From assembly GCA_015075175.1 (NCBI GenBank), contig JABTUV010000001.1, positions 434,001 to 498,000 of the forward strand: a stretch of 64,000 nucleotides of DNA, written 5' to 3'. Shown here piece by piece: positions 27,008 to 37,060 of this stretch (position 1 is the first letter of the stretch; every line of letters starts with the position of its first letter). The DNA is from a bacterium (lineage in GTDB: Bacteria > Hinthialibacterota > Hinthialibacteria > H5-UNCL2). Made by a program: the position numbers and the translations under genes. The notes below the pieces were generated by a model, which made no database searches, was not told the origin of the DNA, and saw only the letters and a program-made list of their open reading frames with translations.

Positions 27008-27360
27008 AAGTTGCGAACTTTCTTTAATTTAACCCGCAGGCGGTTTCATTTTGCACAGGACCCGCCGGCTGTCAAGCGAATTGGGCGCGCAGGCGCGGAA
27101 GGGACAGTCACCCATTTCCGCGGGCACGCGCGTTCCCGATAAGCTGCGACAACCCACGCGAACCGCAATAGCTTGGGGACGCGAGAGGACTCGGAAATGG
27201 GCGCTTTCCTTGAAAATGCGCCCTGGCAGAGTTGCCGGAAAAAGAAAATCCGAGTCCTCGAGTAGCCGGTACTCCGGCGTATCGAGAGGACGGCATGGGC
27301 GCGCCCCGCCCGCCATCGGAGCGGCCTCGCTTTTTCGCCTTCTACGGGTGAGACGAAGCC
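27008..27360. other. Intergenic region with family F/G mosaic repeats
   Basis: Between two minus-strand genes. It contains GAGAGGACTCGG near 27181, and at 27251-27291 the 41-bp palindrome shared exactly with 47391-47431. No gene was recognised. Confidence 0.6.
27251..27291. repeat. Family G 41-bp palindrome, copy 1
   Basis: CGAGTCCTCGAGTAGCCGGT...CCGGCGTATCGAGAGGAC, identical to 47391-47431. The ends CTCGATACG and CTACTCGAG are also those of family F, so the two are one superfamily. Confidence 0.92.
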
Positions 27361-29617
27361 TCACGAGGGAGTCTCCCGCCTCTCCCGCCGCCAAGGCGCC
27401 AGCTCGAGTATCTCCTGGCCGTAGACCGGCAAGGCCAACTTGAGTTTTCCTTCTTGCAGCTCCTTGCCCGTGAAGCCGCCGAGCTCGCGGTCGGCCAGGC
27501 ACGCGCGCACGCGATAGCGCGTCCCCTCCCGCGCCCACGGCACGTTGACGGCGCGCGCCTCCTCGCCCCCGCTGCCACGCACCACGACGACCGCGCCGTA
27601 TCCCGCCTCGTTCAGCTTGCCCCACCAATGCCAGTCGCTGTCGGTCGGCTCGGGTACGCCGCTGAATTGGAAATGCCGGTAGATTCCATACTCCTTCTGC
27701 AGTCTTGCCAGGAGTTCGAAGCGGTTCCGGTAGCGGGCGATGTTCTCTTCCGTAAGCGAGGCTAGATCGCCGGAAAAAACCAGCGGCTGGCCCATGAGCC
27801 AGCTGCATATCTGCCGATCCTGAACTTCCGGCGACAGGCTGCCGCCGATGTTGACGGTGGCCGCTCCGTAATACTCGATACCGTAAAGCGGCAGGCCGCG
27901 GTGGGCATAAAAACGCTGACGCGCGTTCCAGCAGCCGCGCAGAAGCAGTCGGCGCATCTCCGCCGGATCGTAGCTCCACTCCCTCGTGAATCGCTGCTTC
28001 CAATGGCCCACGCCGGAGTAATCGTTGGGCGGGACGTGGTAGAGGGCGGCGGCGGAAAGCGCGGCCAGGTCGCAGGGCACGCCCGGTGTACCCCAGTAGA
28101 TTTCGTGGGTCAGCTCCGTCACGACCTCCGGCGCCTGTTGGCGGATGCGCCGTTGCGCCGTCAGGAGTCCACGCAGTCCGCGCAAGGCCGACTCGCGTCG
28201 CGTCCGGCTCTCGTGCCCCTCGGCGATGTCCCCGAACTTGATGTTGCTGAAGTCCTGCTTGTAGTAGGCGACGCCGTAGCGCCGGCTGGTCCCAACCAGG
28301 TCGTCGGCGTAGTAATCACGCCAGCCGCTGGCCCAGCTCATGCCCGTCCCGCCCCAGCGCCGCAGCGTGGGGACGACAAGACCCACCCGCATCTCCCGCA
28401 GGTCGTGGTCGTGTTCGGTGCGAAAGTCCGACACCCAGAGACCCAGCTTGAGGCCGCGGGATCGCACGTACTCCGCGGTCGCGTCAAAGTCGGGGAATTT
28501 CTCCGGGTCGGGCGTCGTTCCGTGCCCGCCCAGTTGCCAGCCGTGGTCCAGTTCCAGCGTGACAAAGCCGCAACGCGCCGCCAGGTCCGCCATCTCGCGC
28601 ACGATGGCGTCATTGATGTTGGGACCGAAGTTAGTCCAGCTCTGCCACAGGGGCGCGACCGTGGGCGCCGTGCGCGCAGCGATGCCGACGACTTCCTCCA
28701 GAAAACGCTGATACGGCCCTCGACCGCGCGATCCCGCGGACGCGACACGCCCGCAATCGTCTTTTTCGACCGCGCCGCTGTAGGCGTAATGAAAGACCTT
28801 TTCCGAAACGAAGATCTCGCCGGGTCCCAGAATCCACTCGAAGAGCTCGGGACTATACCCCATGGCGCCGGAGTCGCAGGTGAGAGCGCGGAAGGACTTC
28901 GCTGACCGCCAGAAGACCGCGCGTCTCATCGGCGCTGCTGAACGCGACCACGCACGAGCCGGCCCCGTTCGGAGGGCGTCAGAGTTCGGCATGAAGGAAA
29001 TCCGGCCGCAGGCCAATGTCGTCGATGCGTAGCTCTTCGAGCTTGCGCCACTTCGGCCCCGCGTTGGTGATCTCGACCCACTTGCGCAGGGCGGGATGCC
29101 CGCGATAGGTGGTGTAGTGGAGCGTGACGGCAAGCCCGGCCAACGGACCCTCCGTCCGGCCCTGGGCCGCAACCACGAGCGTGCGCGAGCCGCGTTCCCG
29201 CCGCACCCGATGAACGGGTGGTTGAAAAAACTCCGACCACGCCGACGCTTGGACGCGCACGGGGCGCACCCACGCGACGTTGGTCGTGTCTGCGATCCCG
29301 ATTCCGCGTCGCACCGTCAGCGTATCCACGTTGGTTCCGCTGCCGGAATCCAGGTCCACTTCCGCGCCCTCGCCGGGAAGAAGACCGACGGGGCGCTCAT
29401 TGGGCGAGGCCTCATAGACCGTGAAGGCGAGTTCCGCGCTCGGCTCGGCCAGCGCGGGGACGCCGTCGATCGACAACTGCGTGGTCGAGAGGTTGCCGCC
29501 GGAAAAGTCCAGCGTGCGCGAGAGGATTCCCGCCGTAAGCGTCTCGCCCGCGCGGACGGCGGGGGCGATCACGAGTGCGGCCCACAGGACGACGCAGGCT
29601 AGGCTACGGCGCAACAT
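27361..29617 (-). pseudogene. Alpha-galactosidase-like GH36 glycosidase, interrupted
   Basis: Exported glycoside hydrolase with a signal peptide (MLRRSLACVVLWAALVIAP). An N-terminal beta-supersandwich domain follows (HYTTYRGHPALRKWVEITN). The frame meets an in-frame TGA at 28979-28981, yet it continues with sensible sequence (AGSCVVAFSSADETRGLL). After a frameshift near 28880 the (beta/alpha)8 domain follows in another frame: LELDHGWQLGG and the nucleophile motif YYKQDFSN. The end is a beta-sandwich tail (YGQEILELAPW). About 750 residues when intact, matching GH36 length. Substrate (alpha-galactosides or related) is inferred from family. Convergent to nothing; stands alone. Confidence 0.82.
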
Positions 29618-30037
29618 GGCTCCTCACCGCGTAGGTTGTCGGAACATCGACGTGCCTCGCTCAACCAACCCGACCGCCCTGAACCGGATGCGACAACCAC
29701 CCCGACAGCCCTGAGCCGCACGGCCTGAAGCGCGCGCCACACTTGCCTTCATGCTGTAGAGCTGCCCCGCTTCCGGCCGTCCGTGTCGAAGGGCGGGCTT
29801 GAATACGCACACCCGCCCGCAGGTGCAATCCCCCCCTTGTTAAGGGGGGAGCGGAGGCCGCTTCAAGTTGGTGCTCGGCATCCAAGCCGGCCCTTCGACT
29901 CCGGCCTTCGGCTTTCGCTCAGGGCCTTCGGTTTCTGTTTATGCCGCAGCGGCTCAGCCCTGTCGGTTCGGGTTATGGTCGGCGCTCAGCCCTCTTGGTT
30001 CGGGTGATCGCGGGGTTCGGACTGCCGCCGTCGGGGA
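29618..30037. other. 420-bp gap with a family K palindrome
   Basis: No gene recognised. AATCCCCCCTTGTTAAGGGG GGAGC (29829-29853) is a family K copy. The stretch also contains short direct repeats around GGTTCGGGT near 29965-30005. Confidence 0.55.
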
Positions 30038-30826
30038 CTACTCGTCCTCCGAGTTCCTGCGCCGTCCGCGACGGGGTTTCTCGGGCACGGCGCTCTTCTC
30101 CGCCAGCCGGTTGCGATAGTCCTCCTGCGCCTGCATGGCGTATACGATGCACATCTCGCGCAGGCGCGACGTGATCGCCCGGTTGAGATTAGCCGTGGCC
30201 GCCTCCAGCGTCTTGTTGCTGGTAATGATCAGCACGCGGTTGGATTCATAACGCGCATTGACGATCGCGTGCAGCCGCTCGACTACCCACGGCGAGGCCC
30301 GCTGCACCCCGAGATCGTCCAGGAGCAGCACCTCCCAGTCCATGTGGAAACCCAGCAGCTGTTGCGCGCCCGGACCGCTCTCCGCGCGCATACTGTCGCG
30401 CATCTGATCCAGCAGATCGACCACGTTGTAATAAACGCCCGATTTGCCCTGCTTCACCAGTTCCCGCAGGATGGCCACGGCCAAATGCGTCTTGCCCACG
30501 CCGTGCTCGCCGTGGATGTAAATCCCGCGCCCCGGTTTGCCCAGCATCTCCTTCAGCGCCCAGCGCATCGCCTTCAGGTCCCGCTCGCGCTCGTGGCTGT
30601 CCGTTGAGAAGTTGTCCAGGCTACAGTGGCGATAGCGCTCGGGGATGCGGGCGACCGTCAGGCGTTCGGTCAGCTCGCGCTCGATGCGGCAGTGGCAGGG
30701 ACGGGCGACGCCGTTCTCGATGATGTTGCCGTAGCCGTCGCAGTCCGGGCACAGCCCCTCCCGCTCGGCCGACAGCGTCGCCTCGGGAATGGACACGTCA
30801 CTCGGACTCGGTCTTCGGAAGTTCAT
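30038..30826 (-). CDS. DnaC/DnaI/IstB-type AAA+ ATPase (helicase loader)
   Basis: 262-residue protein. The N-terminal zinc-binding segment (CPDCDGYGNIIENGVARPC followed by HC) is like that of DnaI. The AAA+ domain follows: Walker A IHGEHGVGKTHLA, Walker B VLLLDDLGV and sensor 1 RVLIITSN. This layout is that of DnaC/DnaI replicative helicase loaders. The basic C-terminus ([11 protein letters not shown]) is an extension. ATG at 30826 chosen; it overlaps the DnaD-like gene by 29 bases. The direct link to a DnaD-like gene makes a replication role more likely than an IS21 IstB role, since no transposase is near. Confidence 0.88.
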   Translation of the reverse strand: MNFRRPSPSDVSIPEATLSAEREGLCPDCDGYGNIIENGVARPCHCRIERELTERLTVARIPERYRHCSLDNFSTDSHERERDLKAMRWALKEMLGKPGRGIYIHGEHGVGKTHLAVAILRELVKQGKSGVYYNVVDLLDQMRDSMRAESGPGAQQLLGFHMDWEVLLLDDLGVQRASPWVVERLHAIVNARYESNRVLIITSNKTLEAATANLNRAITSRLREMCIVYAMQAQEDYRNRLAEKSAVPEKPRRGRRRNSEDE

Positions 30827-31430
30827 GGTCCCCGCCACGGTAGAGCCGCGCCAGGATCCAGGCAAGGCTCTTTTTCTCCTCCGCCTTGGCGGCGGTAAAC
30901 GCCTCGGTCAACAACCCCGGCTCGAAATGCTCCGCCAGGTGCCGGAGGTCCTCGGCGATGCGGCTGTTCATGCGCGTGCCGAAGACGTTGTGGTACATGT
31001 CCAGCACCCGCTGCCAGTCGCTCTTGCGCGCCTCGTCTTCGAGATAGCGAAAACTGATCCCCTTGACCGAGAAGCCCAGCGCCTTCATGCGCCCGCGGAT
31101 CTCCTCCGCGGTGCGCGGGACGGGCAAGGGAGAGGCGATGCGCACCTCCAGGCTTCCCGATTCGCTCTCGGAGCCGAGTCGAATCCAGCCTTCCGCGGCC
31201 AAGGCGCCCAACCGGGCGCCCACCGTCTCCGGCGAAAGGCCCGTGATCTCGCCGAGCTGCGACGTTTCGACCACGAACCAGTCCGGAAAGAGGTTGCGCG
31301 CGGTCTCGCTTTCGGTCAGGCGACGAAACAGCTCCCAGGCGCCGGGCCCGATTTCGCGCTCCAGTTGCTCCGGCAGGCCGCTGTAGTCCAACCAGCGCGG
31401 ACTGGCCGCGTAGAGCGCGTCAATCCGCAT
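30798..31430 (-). CDS. DnaD/DnaB-like replication-initiation protein
   Basis: 210 residues. The N-terminal winged helix ([39 protein letters not shown]) is like DnaD. A C-terminal helical domain ends [15 protein letters not shown], resembling the DnaB_2/DnaD YxxxIxxxW motif. It precedes the DnaC-like gene with a 29-bp overlap, the same pairing as dnaB-dnaI or dnaD modules in Firmicutes, where these proteins load the replicative helicase. In this lineage the pair is probably the helicase loading system. Domain call is from motif recall and not certain. Confidence 0.68.
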   Translation of the reverse strand: MRIDALYAASPRWLDYSGLPEQLEREIGPGAWELFRRLTESETARNLFPDWFVVETSQLGEITGLSPETVGARLGALAAEGWIRLGSESESGSLEVRIASPLPVPRTAEEIRGRMKALGFSVKGISFRYLEDEARKSDWQRVLDMYHNVFGTRMNSRIAEDLRHLAEHFEPGLLTEAFTAAKAEEKKSLAWILARLYRGGDHELPKTESE

Positions 31431-32100
31431 CGTGGCGGGGATGGACCGGCGTGATGCCCATGTCGGCCAGGACGGCGCGCACCCGCTCTTCCACCAGCGT
31501 GTCGAGCCGCTGTTGGATTTGCGTGATGCAGTCCATGATCGGGTCGGGCAGGTCGATCTGGTTCATGTCGGCCTTGGGGGGCTTCTGCCCCTCGCGCCGC
31601 ACCACCTGGCCGGGCACGCCCACCACGGTGCAATTGGGCGGTACATCGTGCAGCACCAGCGACTGCGCGCCGATCTTGCAGTTGTCGCCGATGGTGATAT
31701 TGCCCAGAATCTTGGCTCCTGCGCCTACCAGCACGTTGTTGCCCAGGTTGGGATGCCGCTTGCCCGACTCCTTGCCCGTCCCGCCCAGCGTCACGCCCTG
31801 AAACAACGTGCAGTCGTCCCCGATCACCGTCGTCTCGCCGATCACCACTCCCATGCCGTGGTCGATGAAGAACCGGCGCCCGATCTGCGCGCCGGGATGG
31901 ATTTCAATCCCCGTGATGAAGCGGGAGAACTGGGAGATCAGCCGCGGCAGCAAGGGAACCTTCAACTTGTGCAGGAAGTGCGCCAGCCGGTGCATCTTGA
32001 TGGCGTGATAGCCCGAGTACGACAGGACGACCTCCAAGACGCCCGTCACCCCGCGGGCGGCCGGGTCCCGGTCCAGGAATGCGCGAATCTCGTCGAACAT
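31420..32100 (-). CDS. cysE: Serine O-acetyltransferase
   Basis: Makes O-acetylserine from serine and acetyl-CoA for cysteine synthesis. The 226-residue protein has the left-handed parallel beta-helix with hexapeptide repeats ([35 protein letters not shown]) and the conserved [15 protein letters not shown] loop. The helical N-terminus is short, as in the compact CysE forms. The C-terminus has an extra helical tail ([20 protein letters not shown]). ATG 32100 follows CGGAGGGGG. Its stop overlaps the start of the DnaD-like gene by 11 bases, so the three genes are one operon. Confidence 0.95.
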   Translation of the reverse strand: MFDEIRAFLDRDPAARGVTGVLEVVLSYSGYHAIKMHRLAHFLHKLKVPLLPRLISQFSRFITGIEIHPGAQIGRRFFIDHGMGVVIGETTVIGDDCTLFQGVTLGGTGKESGKRHPNLGNNVLVGAGAKILGNITIGDNCKIGAQSLVLHDVPPNCTVVGVPGQVVRREGQKPPKADMNQIDLPDPIMDCITQIQQRLDTLVEERVRAVLADMGITPVHPRHDAD

Positions 32101-32418
32101 GTCGGATGCCCCCTCCGTTTCGTCTACCCGGCGTTTATTTTGATGTGGGGGAGGGGAAAAATCAAGCCGCAGCCGCGGCGCGGGCGCAGACGTAACGATT
32201 TAAGGCCGCAAACCGCGCGCAACTGTTCCGGTCGGTCTTCGTGGTTCCGGTGGAATTGAGCTGTCATTTCGATCGAAGCACCCTGTCATTTCGACCGAAG
32301 GGAGAAATCCTTCCCGCCGTTACCGCGGGTCGAGTGCGAGGCATAAGATTTCTCCCTTCGGTCGAAATGACAGCTGCGCCGCCAAGTGTAAAAGACCGCA
32401 TCTGCACCCGCGCGGCGC
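32101..32418. other. Intergenic region with family B repeats
   Basis: Contains a family B element with an additional half-site (32262-32372). No gene recognised between the cysE start and the end of the exported protein gene. Confidence 0.6.
32262..32372. repeat. Family B palindromic element with extra half
   Basis: TGTCATTTCGATCGAAG half, then TGTCATTTCGACCGAAGGGA and its inverted copy TCCCTTCGGTCGAAATGACA about 45 bp further on. Confidence 0.92.
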
Positions 32419-33384
32419 TCAAATCCTGCCCCAGTACGTCCCATTCAGCGTGATTCCATTCTGCGACCACTCCAAGAGATATGCTTCGACCGTGCCGTCG
32501 TGTTCCAACAGAAGAAACGGGAACCAGACGGCGTAAGCGCCCTCGTGCATCAGCATGTCGCCCGACAGGAACGACCAGTTCCAGTACTGGTAGTGACCCG
32601 CGCCGTTGAACAGATACCATTGCTGGAAACCGACCGTGCCGGTGTCTGTCTGGTACTTGCCGTCCACGAGCGCGACGGAGTTGGCGTAACTCGCGTTGGG
32701 CGGCGAGCCGGTCAGGACGATCTGATAGTCGGCGGGCGCATCCTTGGAGGCGAGCGCCAGGTAAAACGTGCCGTCGGAGAGCGTGCCGGCAAGCGTGATC
32801 GGCCGCGCGGCGCCCGTCTCCTCGACCAGCACGGCGTTGCGCGCGATGAGAACCATGTCCACGTCCGCCGTGCCTGTCCACTGGGTCGACAGCGACACGC
32901 CGGCCTGCGCCGGCAACGTGAAACGGAACACGTCGAAGTCGCCGGTGTAGTCTTCGCCCTGCATCCCGCCCGAGGAGAGGCGACCGGAGAGTTGCAGCGA
33001 CTGGCCGGGCGCCAGCGACCCCAGGTTCTGCGCCGTCGCCAGCGTGTCGTTGGGCTCCTGCTCCTGAATCGTTCCCATGGTCGGCGTGGGCGTCGGCATG
33101 CTCGTCCACGTGGGCGTGGGCGAAAGAGTCGGCGTGGGAGTACTTACCGCGACCTCTCTCCAGTGCAGCGAAAACTCCAATAGGTCGCGCCCGTCCACGC
33201 GCAGGTCGCCGTTGAGGTCGAAGGCCGAGGAATAGACTCCCTGGTCAAACGCCGACATCAGAAAAAAAAGATCACGCTCGTCCACCAACCCGCTCCGGTC
33301 CAGATCGCACTGCCAAGCGCCGCTCCACCCCCGCGACAAGCTCAAGCATAGAACCAGTGCGAACGGCCAGCGAGGGTTGAGCAT
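32419..33384 (-). CDS. Exported protein: dockerin-like domain, TP-rich linker, PPC-like domain
   Basis: 321 residues. A signal peptide (MLNPRWPFALVLCLSLSRG) precedes two EF-hand-like calcium loops (DLDRSGLVDERDLFFLMSAF and DLNGDLRVDGRDLLEFSLHW), together a type I dockerin-like module at the N-terminus. A Thr/Pro linker (STPTPTLSPTPTWTSMPTPT) follows. Next is a bacterial pre-peptidase-like beta domain (EQEPNDTLATAQNLG, DYTGDFDVFRFTLP), then an unknown C-terminal domain of about 90 residues rich in aromatic residues. Probably surface-bound. Dockerin modules normally lie at the C-terminus, so the N-terminal position is worth noting. Confidence 0.72.
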   Translation of the reverse strand: MLNPRWPFALVLCLSLSRGWSGAWQCDLDRSGLVDERDLFFLMSAFDQGVYSSAFDLNGDLRVDGRDLLEFSLHWREVAVSTPTPTLSPTPTWTSMPTPTPTMGTIQEQEPNDTLATAQNLGSLAPGQSLQLSGRLSSGGMQGEDYTGDFDVFRFTLPAQAGVSLSTQWTGTADVDMVLIARNAVLVEETGAARPITLAGTLSDGTFYLALASKDAPADYQIVLTGSPPNASYANSVALVDGKYQTDTGTVGFQQWYLFNGAGHYQYWNWSFLSGDMLMHEGAYAVWFPFLLLEHDGTVEAYLLEWSQNGITLNGTYWGRI

Positions 33385-33513
33385 GCGTCCTTGTCTCACG
33401 TTTCGGATGGAAGGCACGTCATGTTATGAGAATCAAGCAGGCGATGTCAATAGAAGCGCGACGTTCCGGCGTCGGTTGACATAATTGCCGTTTTAAGCTA
33501 GGCTGCCGTTGCC

Positions 33514-34002
33514 ATGAGCAAACCCTCCCTCATCACGCGCCGCGCCCGCCGCGAGGACTTCCCGCGCCTCGTGGAACTCTGGCGCGGCATGATCGACGAG
33601 CATTTCGCGATCGACGCCCGCTTTGAGCCGTCCGCCGGCGGCAACGAGGCCTACCTGAAGTATCTCCACGAAACCCTGGGGCAGATGGACACGCAGATTC
33701 TTGTCGCCGAATCGTCCGGACGGGTGGTGGGCTATACGATAGCGACGGTTTTCGCCAATCCGCCCGTGTTTGCGCTGCCGCAGTACGGCTACATCGGCGA
33801 GCTGGCGGTGGAAGAAGCCAGCCGGGGGGCGGGCGTGGGGCGGGCTTTGTGGGAGGCGGCGCGCGCCTGGCTGACCCGCCGAGGCATCACCGTGGTGCAA
33901 CTCAACGTCTCGCCCCTCAACCAGTCAGGCCAGAAGTTCTGGCGCAGCCTGGGCTTCTCGGATTTTCTCCACGTCCTCTGGTACGACATGCCGGGAAGTT
34001 AG
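33514..34002 (+). CDS. GNAT-family N-acetyltransferase
   Basis: 162-residue acetyl-CoA-dependent N-acetyltransferase. Motif A is visible as GELAVEEASRGAGVGRALWEAA (the RGxGVGxxL pyrophosphate loop), followed by VVQLNVSPLNQSGQKFWRSL typical of motif B. The substrate cannot be deduced. The UbiA-like gene starts 4 bases after its stop, so the two are probably cotranscribed. Confidence 0.9.
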   Translation: MSKPSLITRRARREDFPRLVELWRGMIDEHFAIDARFEPSAGGNEAYLKYLHETLGQMDTQILVAESSGRVVGYTIATVFANPPVFALPQYGYIGELAVEEASRGAGVGRALWEAARAWLTRRGITVVQLNVSPLNQSGQKFWRSLGFSDFLHVLWYDMPGS

Positions 34003-34006
34003 CGCC

Positions 34007-34879
34007 ATGACCGCCAAACTCCTGGACCTCCTCATCGCCGCCCGGCCCAGGCAATGGGTCAAGAACCTGTTCGTCTTCGCCGCGCCGGTGTTCGCCGTGC
34101 GATTCGTGGAGCCGGAGGTGATGCTGCGGAGTCTTCTGGCCTTCTTCGCCCTGTCCTGCGCCTCCAGCGGCGTCTATCTCGTCAACGACGTCGTGGACCG
34201 CGACGCCGACCGGCAGCATCCCGACAAGCGCAAGCGTCCCCTGGCCGCCGGTCGCCTGTCCGTGACCGATTGCGCGCTCTTGGCTCTCGGCTTCTGGATT
34301 GTCGCCGCCGCGCTGCTCCTCTTATTGCGCACGCCCGCCGCCATCGTGGTCGTCATCGCCTACATCGCGTTGAACCTGGCCTACAGCCTCTATTTCAAGC
34401 ACAAGGTCGTCATCGACGTGCTGCTCCTGGCCCTCGGCTTCGTCCTGCGCGTGCTTCTGGGCGGCGTCGCCAACCACATCGAGGTCTCTCCCTGGCTCAT
34501 CCTTTGCACCTTTCTTTTGGCCATGTTTCTCGGCTTCTCCAAGCGCCGCCACGAACTGCTGGTCCTGGAGAACAACGCCCACATGCACCGCCGCATTCTT
34601 TCCGAGTACGAGCCTTACTTTCTCGACCAGATGATCGCCGTTACCACGGCCTCGACATTCCTCTCCTACTGCCTCTACACCATCCTGACGCCCACGTTTC
34701 AGTACATGGAGGCGACCATTCCGTTCGTGGCCTACGGCATTCTGCGCTATCTTTACCTGGTGCACCGGCGGGAGAAGGGGGGCGATCCGACGGAAGTCGT
34801 GTTGTCGGACCGTGGATTGCTTTTGAATCTGCTCCTGTGGATCGTCCTGGTGTTCGCGCTGGCCGGATACTCGCGCTGA
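34007..34879 (+). CDS. UbiA-family polyprenyl-phosphate phosphoribosyltransferase-like protein
   Basis: 290-residue integral membrane prenyltransferase with about eight helices. The N-terminus RPRQWVKNLFVFAAPVF and the first Asp-rich motif NDVVDRDADRQHPDKRKRPL match the decaprenyl-phosphate phosphoribosyltransferase (DPPR synthase) branch of UbiA proteins. The second Asp/charged region is near GFSKRRHELLVLE. Such enzymes make the donor for arabinofuranose or ribose in surface glycans. No DprE1/E2-type neighbour is present, so the product is uncertain. The gene runs directly after the GNAT gene. Confidence 0.85.
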   Translation: MTAKLLDLLIAARPRQWVKNLFVFAAPVFAVRFVEPEVMLRSLLAFFALSCASSGVYLVNDVVDRDADRQHPDKRKRPLAAGRLSVTDCALLALGFWIVAAALLLLLRTPAAIVVVIAYIALNLAYSLYFKHKVVIDVLLLALGFVLRVLLGGVANHIEVSPWLILCTFLLAMFLGFSKRRHELLVLENNAHMHRRILSEYEPYFLDQMIAVTTASTFLSYCLYTILTPTFQYMEATIPFVAYGILRYLYLVHRREKGGDPTEVVLSDRGLLLNLLLWIVLVFALAGYSR

Positions 34880-34891
34880 CGAACGCTCGTA

Positions 34892-34972
34892 ACGGCGACC
34901 TCCAGGTCGCCGGTCTCGGGGACCTCCAGGTCCCCGACGGCGAGGCGCGGTGTCGGCAGGATGCCGACACGA
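34892..34972. repeat. Three short palindromes (GACCTCCAGGTC type)
   Basis: GGCGACCTCCAGGTCGCC (34895-34912), GGGGACCTCCAGGTCCCC (34919-34936) and GTGTCGGCAGGATGCCGACA in series after the UbiA gene stop. Each is a separate perfect or near-perfect hairpin and the first two are variants of one another. Confidence 0.75.
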
Positions 34973-35007
34973 TCCTTCGCCAGGCTCAGGACGACAGGAT
35001 GTCGCCC

Positions 35008-35829
35008 TTACGTCGCCGGGGCCGCGGGCGCGTCCGAGACCAGCCGCGTGGTAGTCGTCATGTTCAGGGTCAACTGCCGCGGCATGGTAATCGTCATCAT
35101 GCCTTCCTCGCGCACCTTCACGCCGCGCGAGTAATCATAGTAGGCCGTGGTGTTCCCCTCCATCTGGAAGCCGCCGGCTGCCGGCGCCTCGCCGGCCGCC
35201 GTTTCGGAACGGCTGGTGACCTTGGCGCAGCGGCGTCCCTCGACCGTCTCGAAATCGGCCAGTTGATTCTTGATCAAGATGTTGGCGATGCGCGTCTCCC
35301 ACGCCGAACCCTTGCCGACGGGCGTGGCGAGGAACAAGTCTCCGCCGCCGCTGCTCACAAATGCCTGCATGACGAAGTTGTTGGCGGAGTCCAGCGCCGA
35401 ACTGGTCATCTCCCGCCGGCCGGTGGGATGCTCGATGTAGGAGATTCTCTGTCCCTTCAGCTCGCCCAGCTGCGGTCCCAGCCCCAGGAAGGCGAAGCCC
35501 GCGCGCTGGTTGGCCGGCGCGTCGAATTGCAGCCCCTCGAACGTCACCGCCACCTCATGGCTGCCCGCTCCCAACTGCTTGCCGATCTCCTCGGTTGTCA
35601 CAAGCGTCAGCGTGCCGTCGTTGACGCGAGAGGTCCCCGCCGCCAGCGACCGAACGTTGACGTGCACCACCGTCTCGTAGCGCCGCACGTCCCCCGGCGC
35701 CCCGCGCAACTCCAACAGCACCTTCTCCGGCCACGGCGGTTCCATTACGACCAGCCGGCTCTCGTGCCAATAGGCGTAGCCCACGCTGCCGACCACGATC
35801 AATATTCCCAACGCCAACAGTTTCTTCAT
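35008..35829 (-). CDS. Exported or membrane-anchored protein of unknown function
   Basis: 273 residues. A hydrophobic N-terminal helix (MKKLLALGILIVVGSVGYAY) serves as signal or anchor. The rest is a beta-rich domain resembling DUF6263-type exported proteins (GTLTLVTTEEIGKQ, HEVAVTFEGLQFDAP, SYIEHPTGRREMTSS). A DYSRG KVREEG stretch follows near the end. ATG at 35829 is chosen because it starts the hydrophobic helix. Convergent with the UbiA gene and divergent from the DUF362 gene. Function unknown. Confidence 0.65.
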   Translation of the reverse strand: MKKLLALGILIVVGSVGYAYWHESRLVVMEPPWPEKVLLELRGAPGDVRRYETVVHVNVRSLAAGTSRVNDGTLTLVTTEEIGKQLGAGSHEVAVTFEGLQFDAPANQRAGFAFLGLGPQLGELKGQRISYIEHPTGRREMTSSALDSANNFVMQAFVSSGGGDLFLATPVGKGSAWETRIANILIKNQLADFETVEGRRCAKVTSRSETAAGEAPAAGGFQMEGNTTAYYDYSRGVKVREEGMMTITMPRQLTLNMTTTTRLVSDAPAAPAT

Positions 35830-35924
35830 GACGCCTGCTCCGGAGGATGGCTCGGGATCGCTTGACCCTCGCAAGGGTGGATGATAGCCTAAGCGGAAGG
35901 AAATTCAACCGAGGTTTGCGCCGC

Positions 35925-37060
35925 ATGGCCAAGGTCGCCGTCGTCAAGGTCTCCCCCAGCACCATTCTCTCCGACGTCGCCCGCGTCATGCGCCTGGCCG
36001 AGTACGACCGCTATCTTCCCCGGGACAAGGATACCGCCCTCAAGATCAACATCTCCTGGCATCGCTTCTATCCCGCCTGCAGTACCACCCCCTGGCAGTT
36101 GGACGGCGTGATCCGCACCCTGCTTTCCGACGGCTACAGCGCCGACCTGATCCACGGCTGCCATAACGACACGGTGGTGGTCGATTCCAAAAAGGGCGAA
36201 GTCAACAACCACCAGCGCCAGGTCGTGGTGGACAAGTACGGCCTGCGCAACGTGCATCTGTACGAAGACGAGGCCTGGGTTCGATACGAACCCAAGGGGA
36301 AGTTGCTGGTCCTCGACAAGGTCTATCCCGAGGGCATCCTCATACCCAAGCGTCTGATCGGGGAGAACATCATCCACCTGCCGACCATGAAGACGCACGT
36401 ATTTACCACCATGACGGGGCGATGAAGAACGCCTTCGGCGGCCTCTTGCACCGCAACCGGCACTGGACGCACGGCGTCATCCACGAGACGCTGGTCGATC
36501 TCCTCATGATCCAGAAGGAGATCCACACCGGCATCTTCGCGGTCATGGACGGGACGTGGGCGGGGGACGGACCGGGGCCTCGCTGCATGGAGACGCACGT
36601 CAAGAACTACTACTTGGCCTCCGCGGACCAGGTCGCCATCGACGCCGTCGCCGCCAAGATGATGGGCTTCGATCCGCTCTCCATCAAGTTCATCCGGCTG
36701 GCGCACGAGATGGGCCTTGGGTGCGGCGATCCCAGGAACATCGAAGTCGTGGGCGAGGACATCTCGCAGGTCAACTGGCATTTTCAGGCCCAACGCAACA
36801 CCTTCGCCAGCCGCGGCCAGAAACTCATTTACTGGGGACCGCTCAAGCCGCTGGAGAAGCTGCTTTTACAGAGTCCCATCGTCGGCTGGTCTTACGTCGC
36901 CAGCATCGCCTATCACGACGTTTATTGGTGGGCGTTCAAGGGGCGCAACCGGGTGAAAGAGGCTATGCGCACGGAGTGGGGGCCGGTGTTTCAGAGCTAT
37001 GCCCGCCAGGAGCGCGATCCCGCTCTTGCGCGTCGAGTGCAGCCGGCAGGGGCGGATTGA
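35925..37060 (+). CDS. DUF362 domain protein, split by a one-base deletion
   Basis: Cytoplasmic protein of the DUF362 family, found near ferredoxin-type and polysaccharide genes, function unknown. The first part (ATG 35925, MAKVAVVKVSPSTI) includes the conserved LIHGCHNDTVVVD and HLPTMKTHVFTTMTG. The frame then shifts by -1 near 36417. Family members read TTMTGAMKNAFGGLL without a break; here one base is missing before GATGAAGAAC. The second part runs from 36422 with GTWAGDGPGPRCMETHV and SADQVAIDAVAAKMMGFDP to 37060. Total about 378 residues. I read it as one gene with a sequencing or real single-base deletion. Confidence 0.85.

Noticed and set aside
30038-30826. IstB helper of an IS21-type insertion sequence
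   Set aside because: No transposase, inverted repeats or target duplication is nearby; the gene overlaps a DnaD-like gene, which suggests replication.
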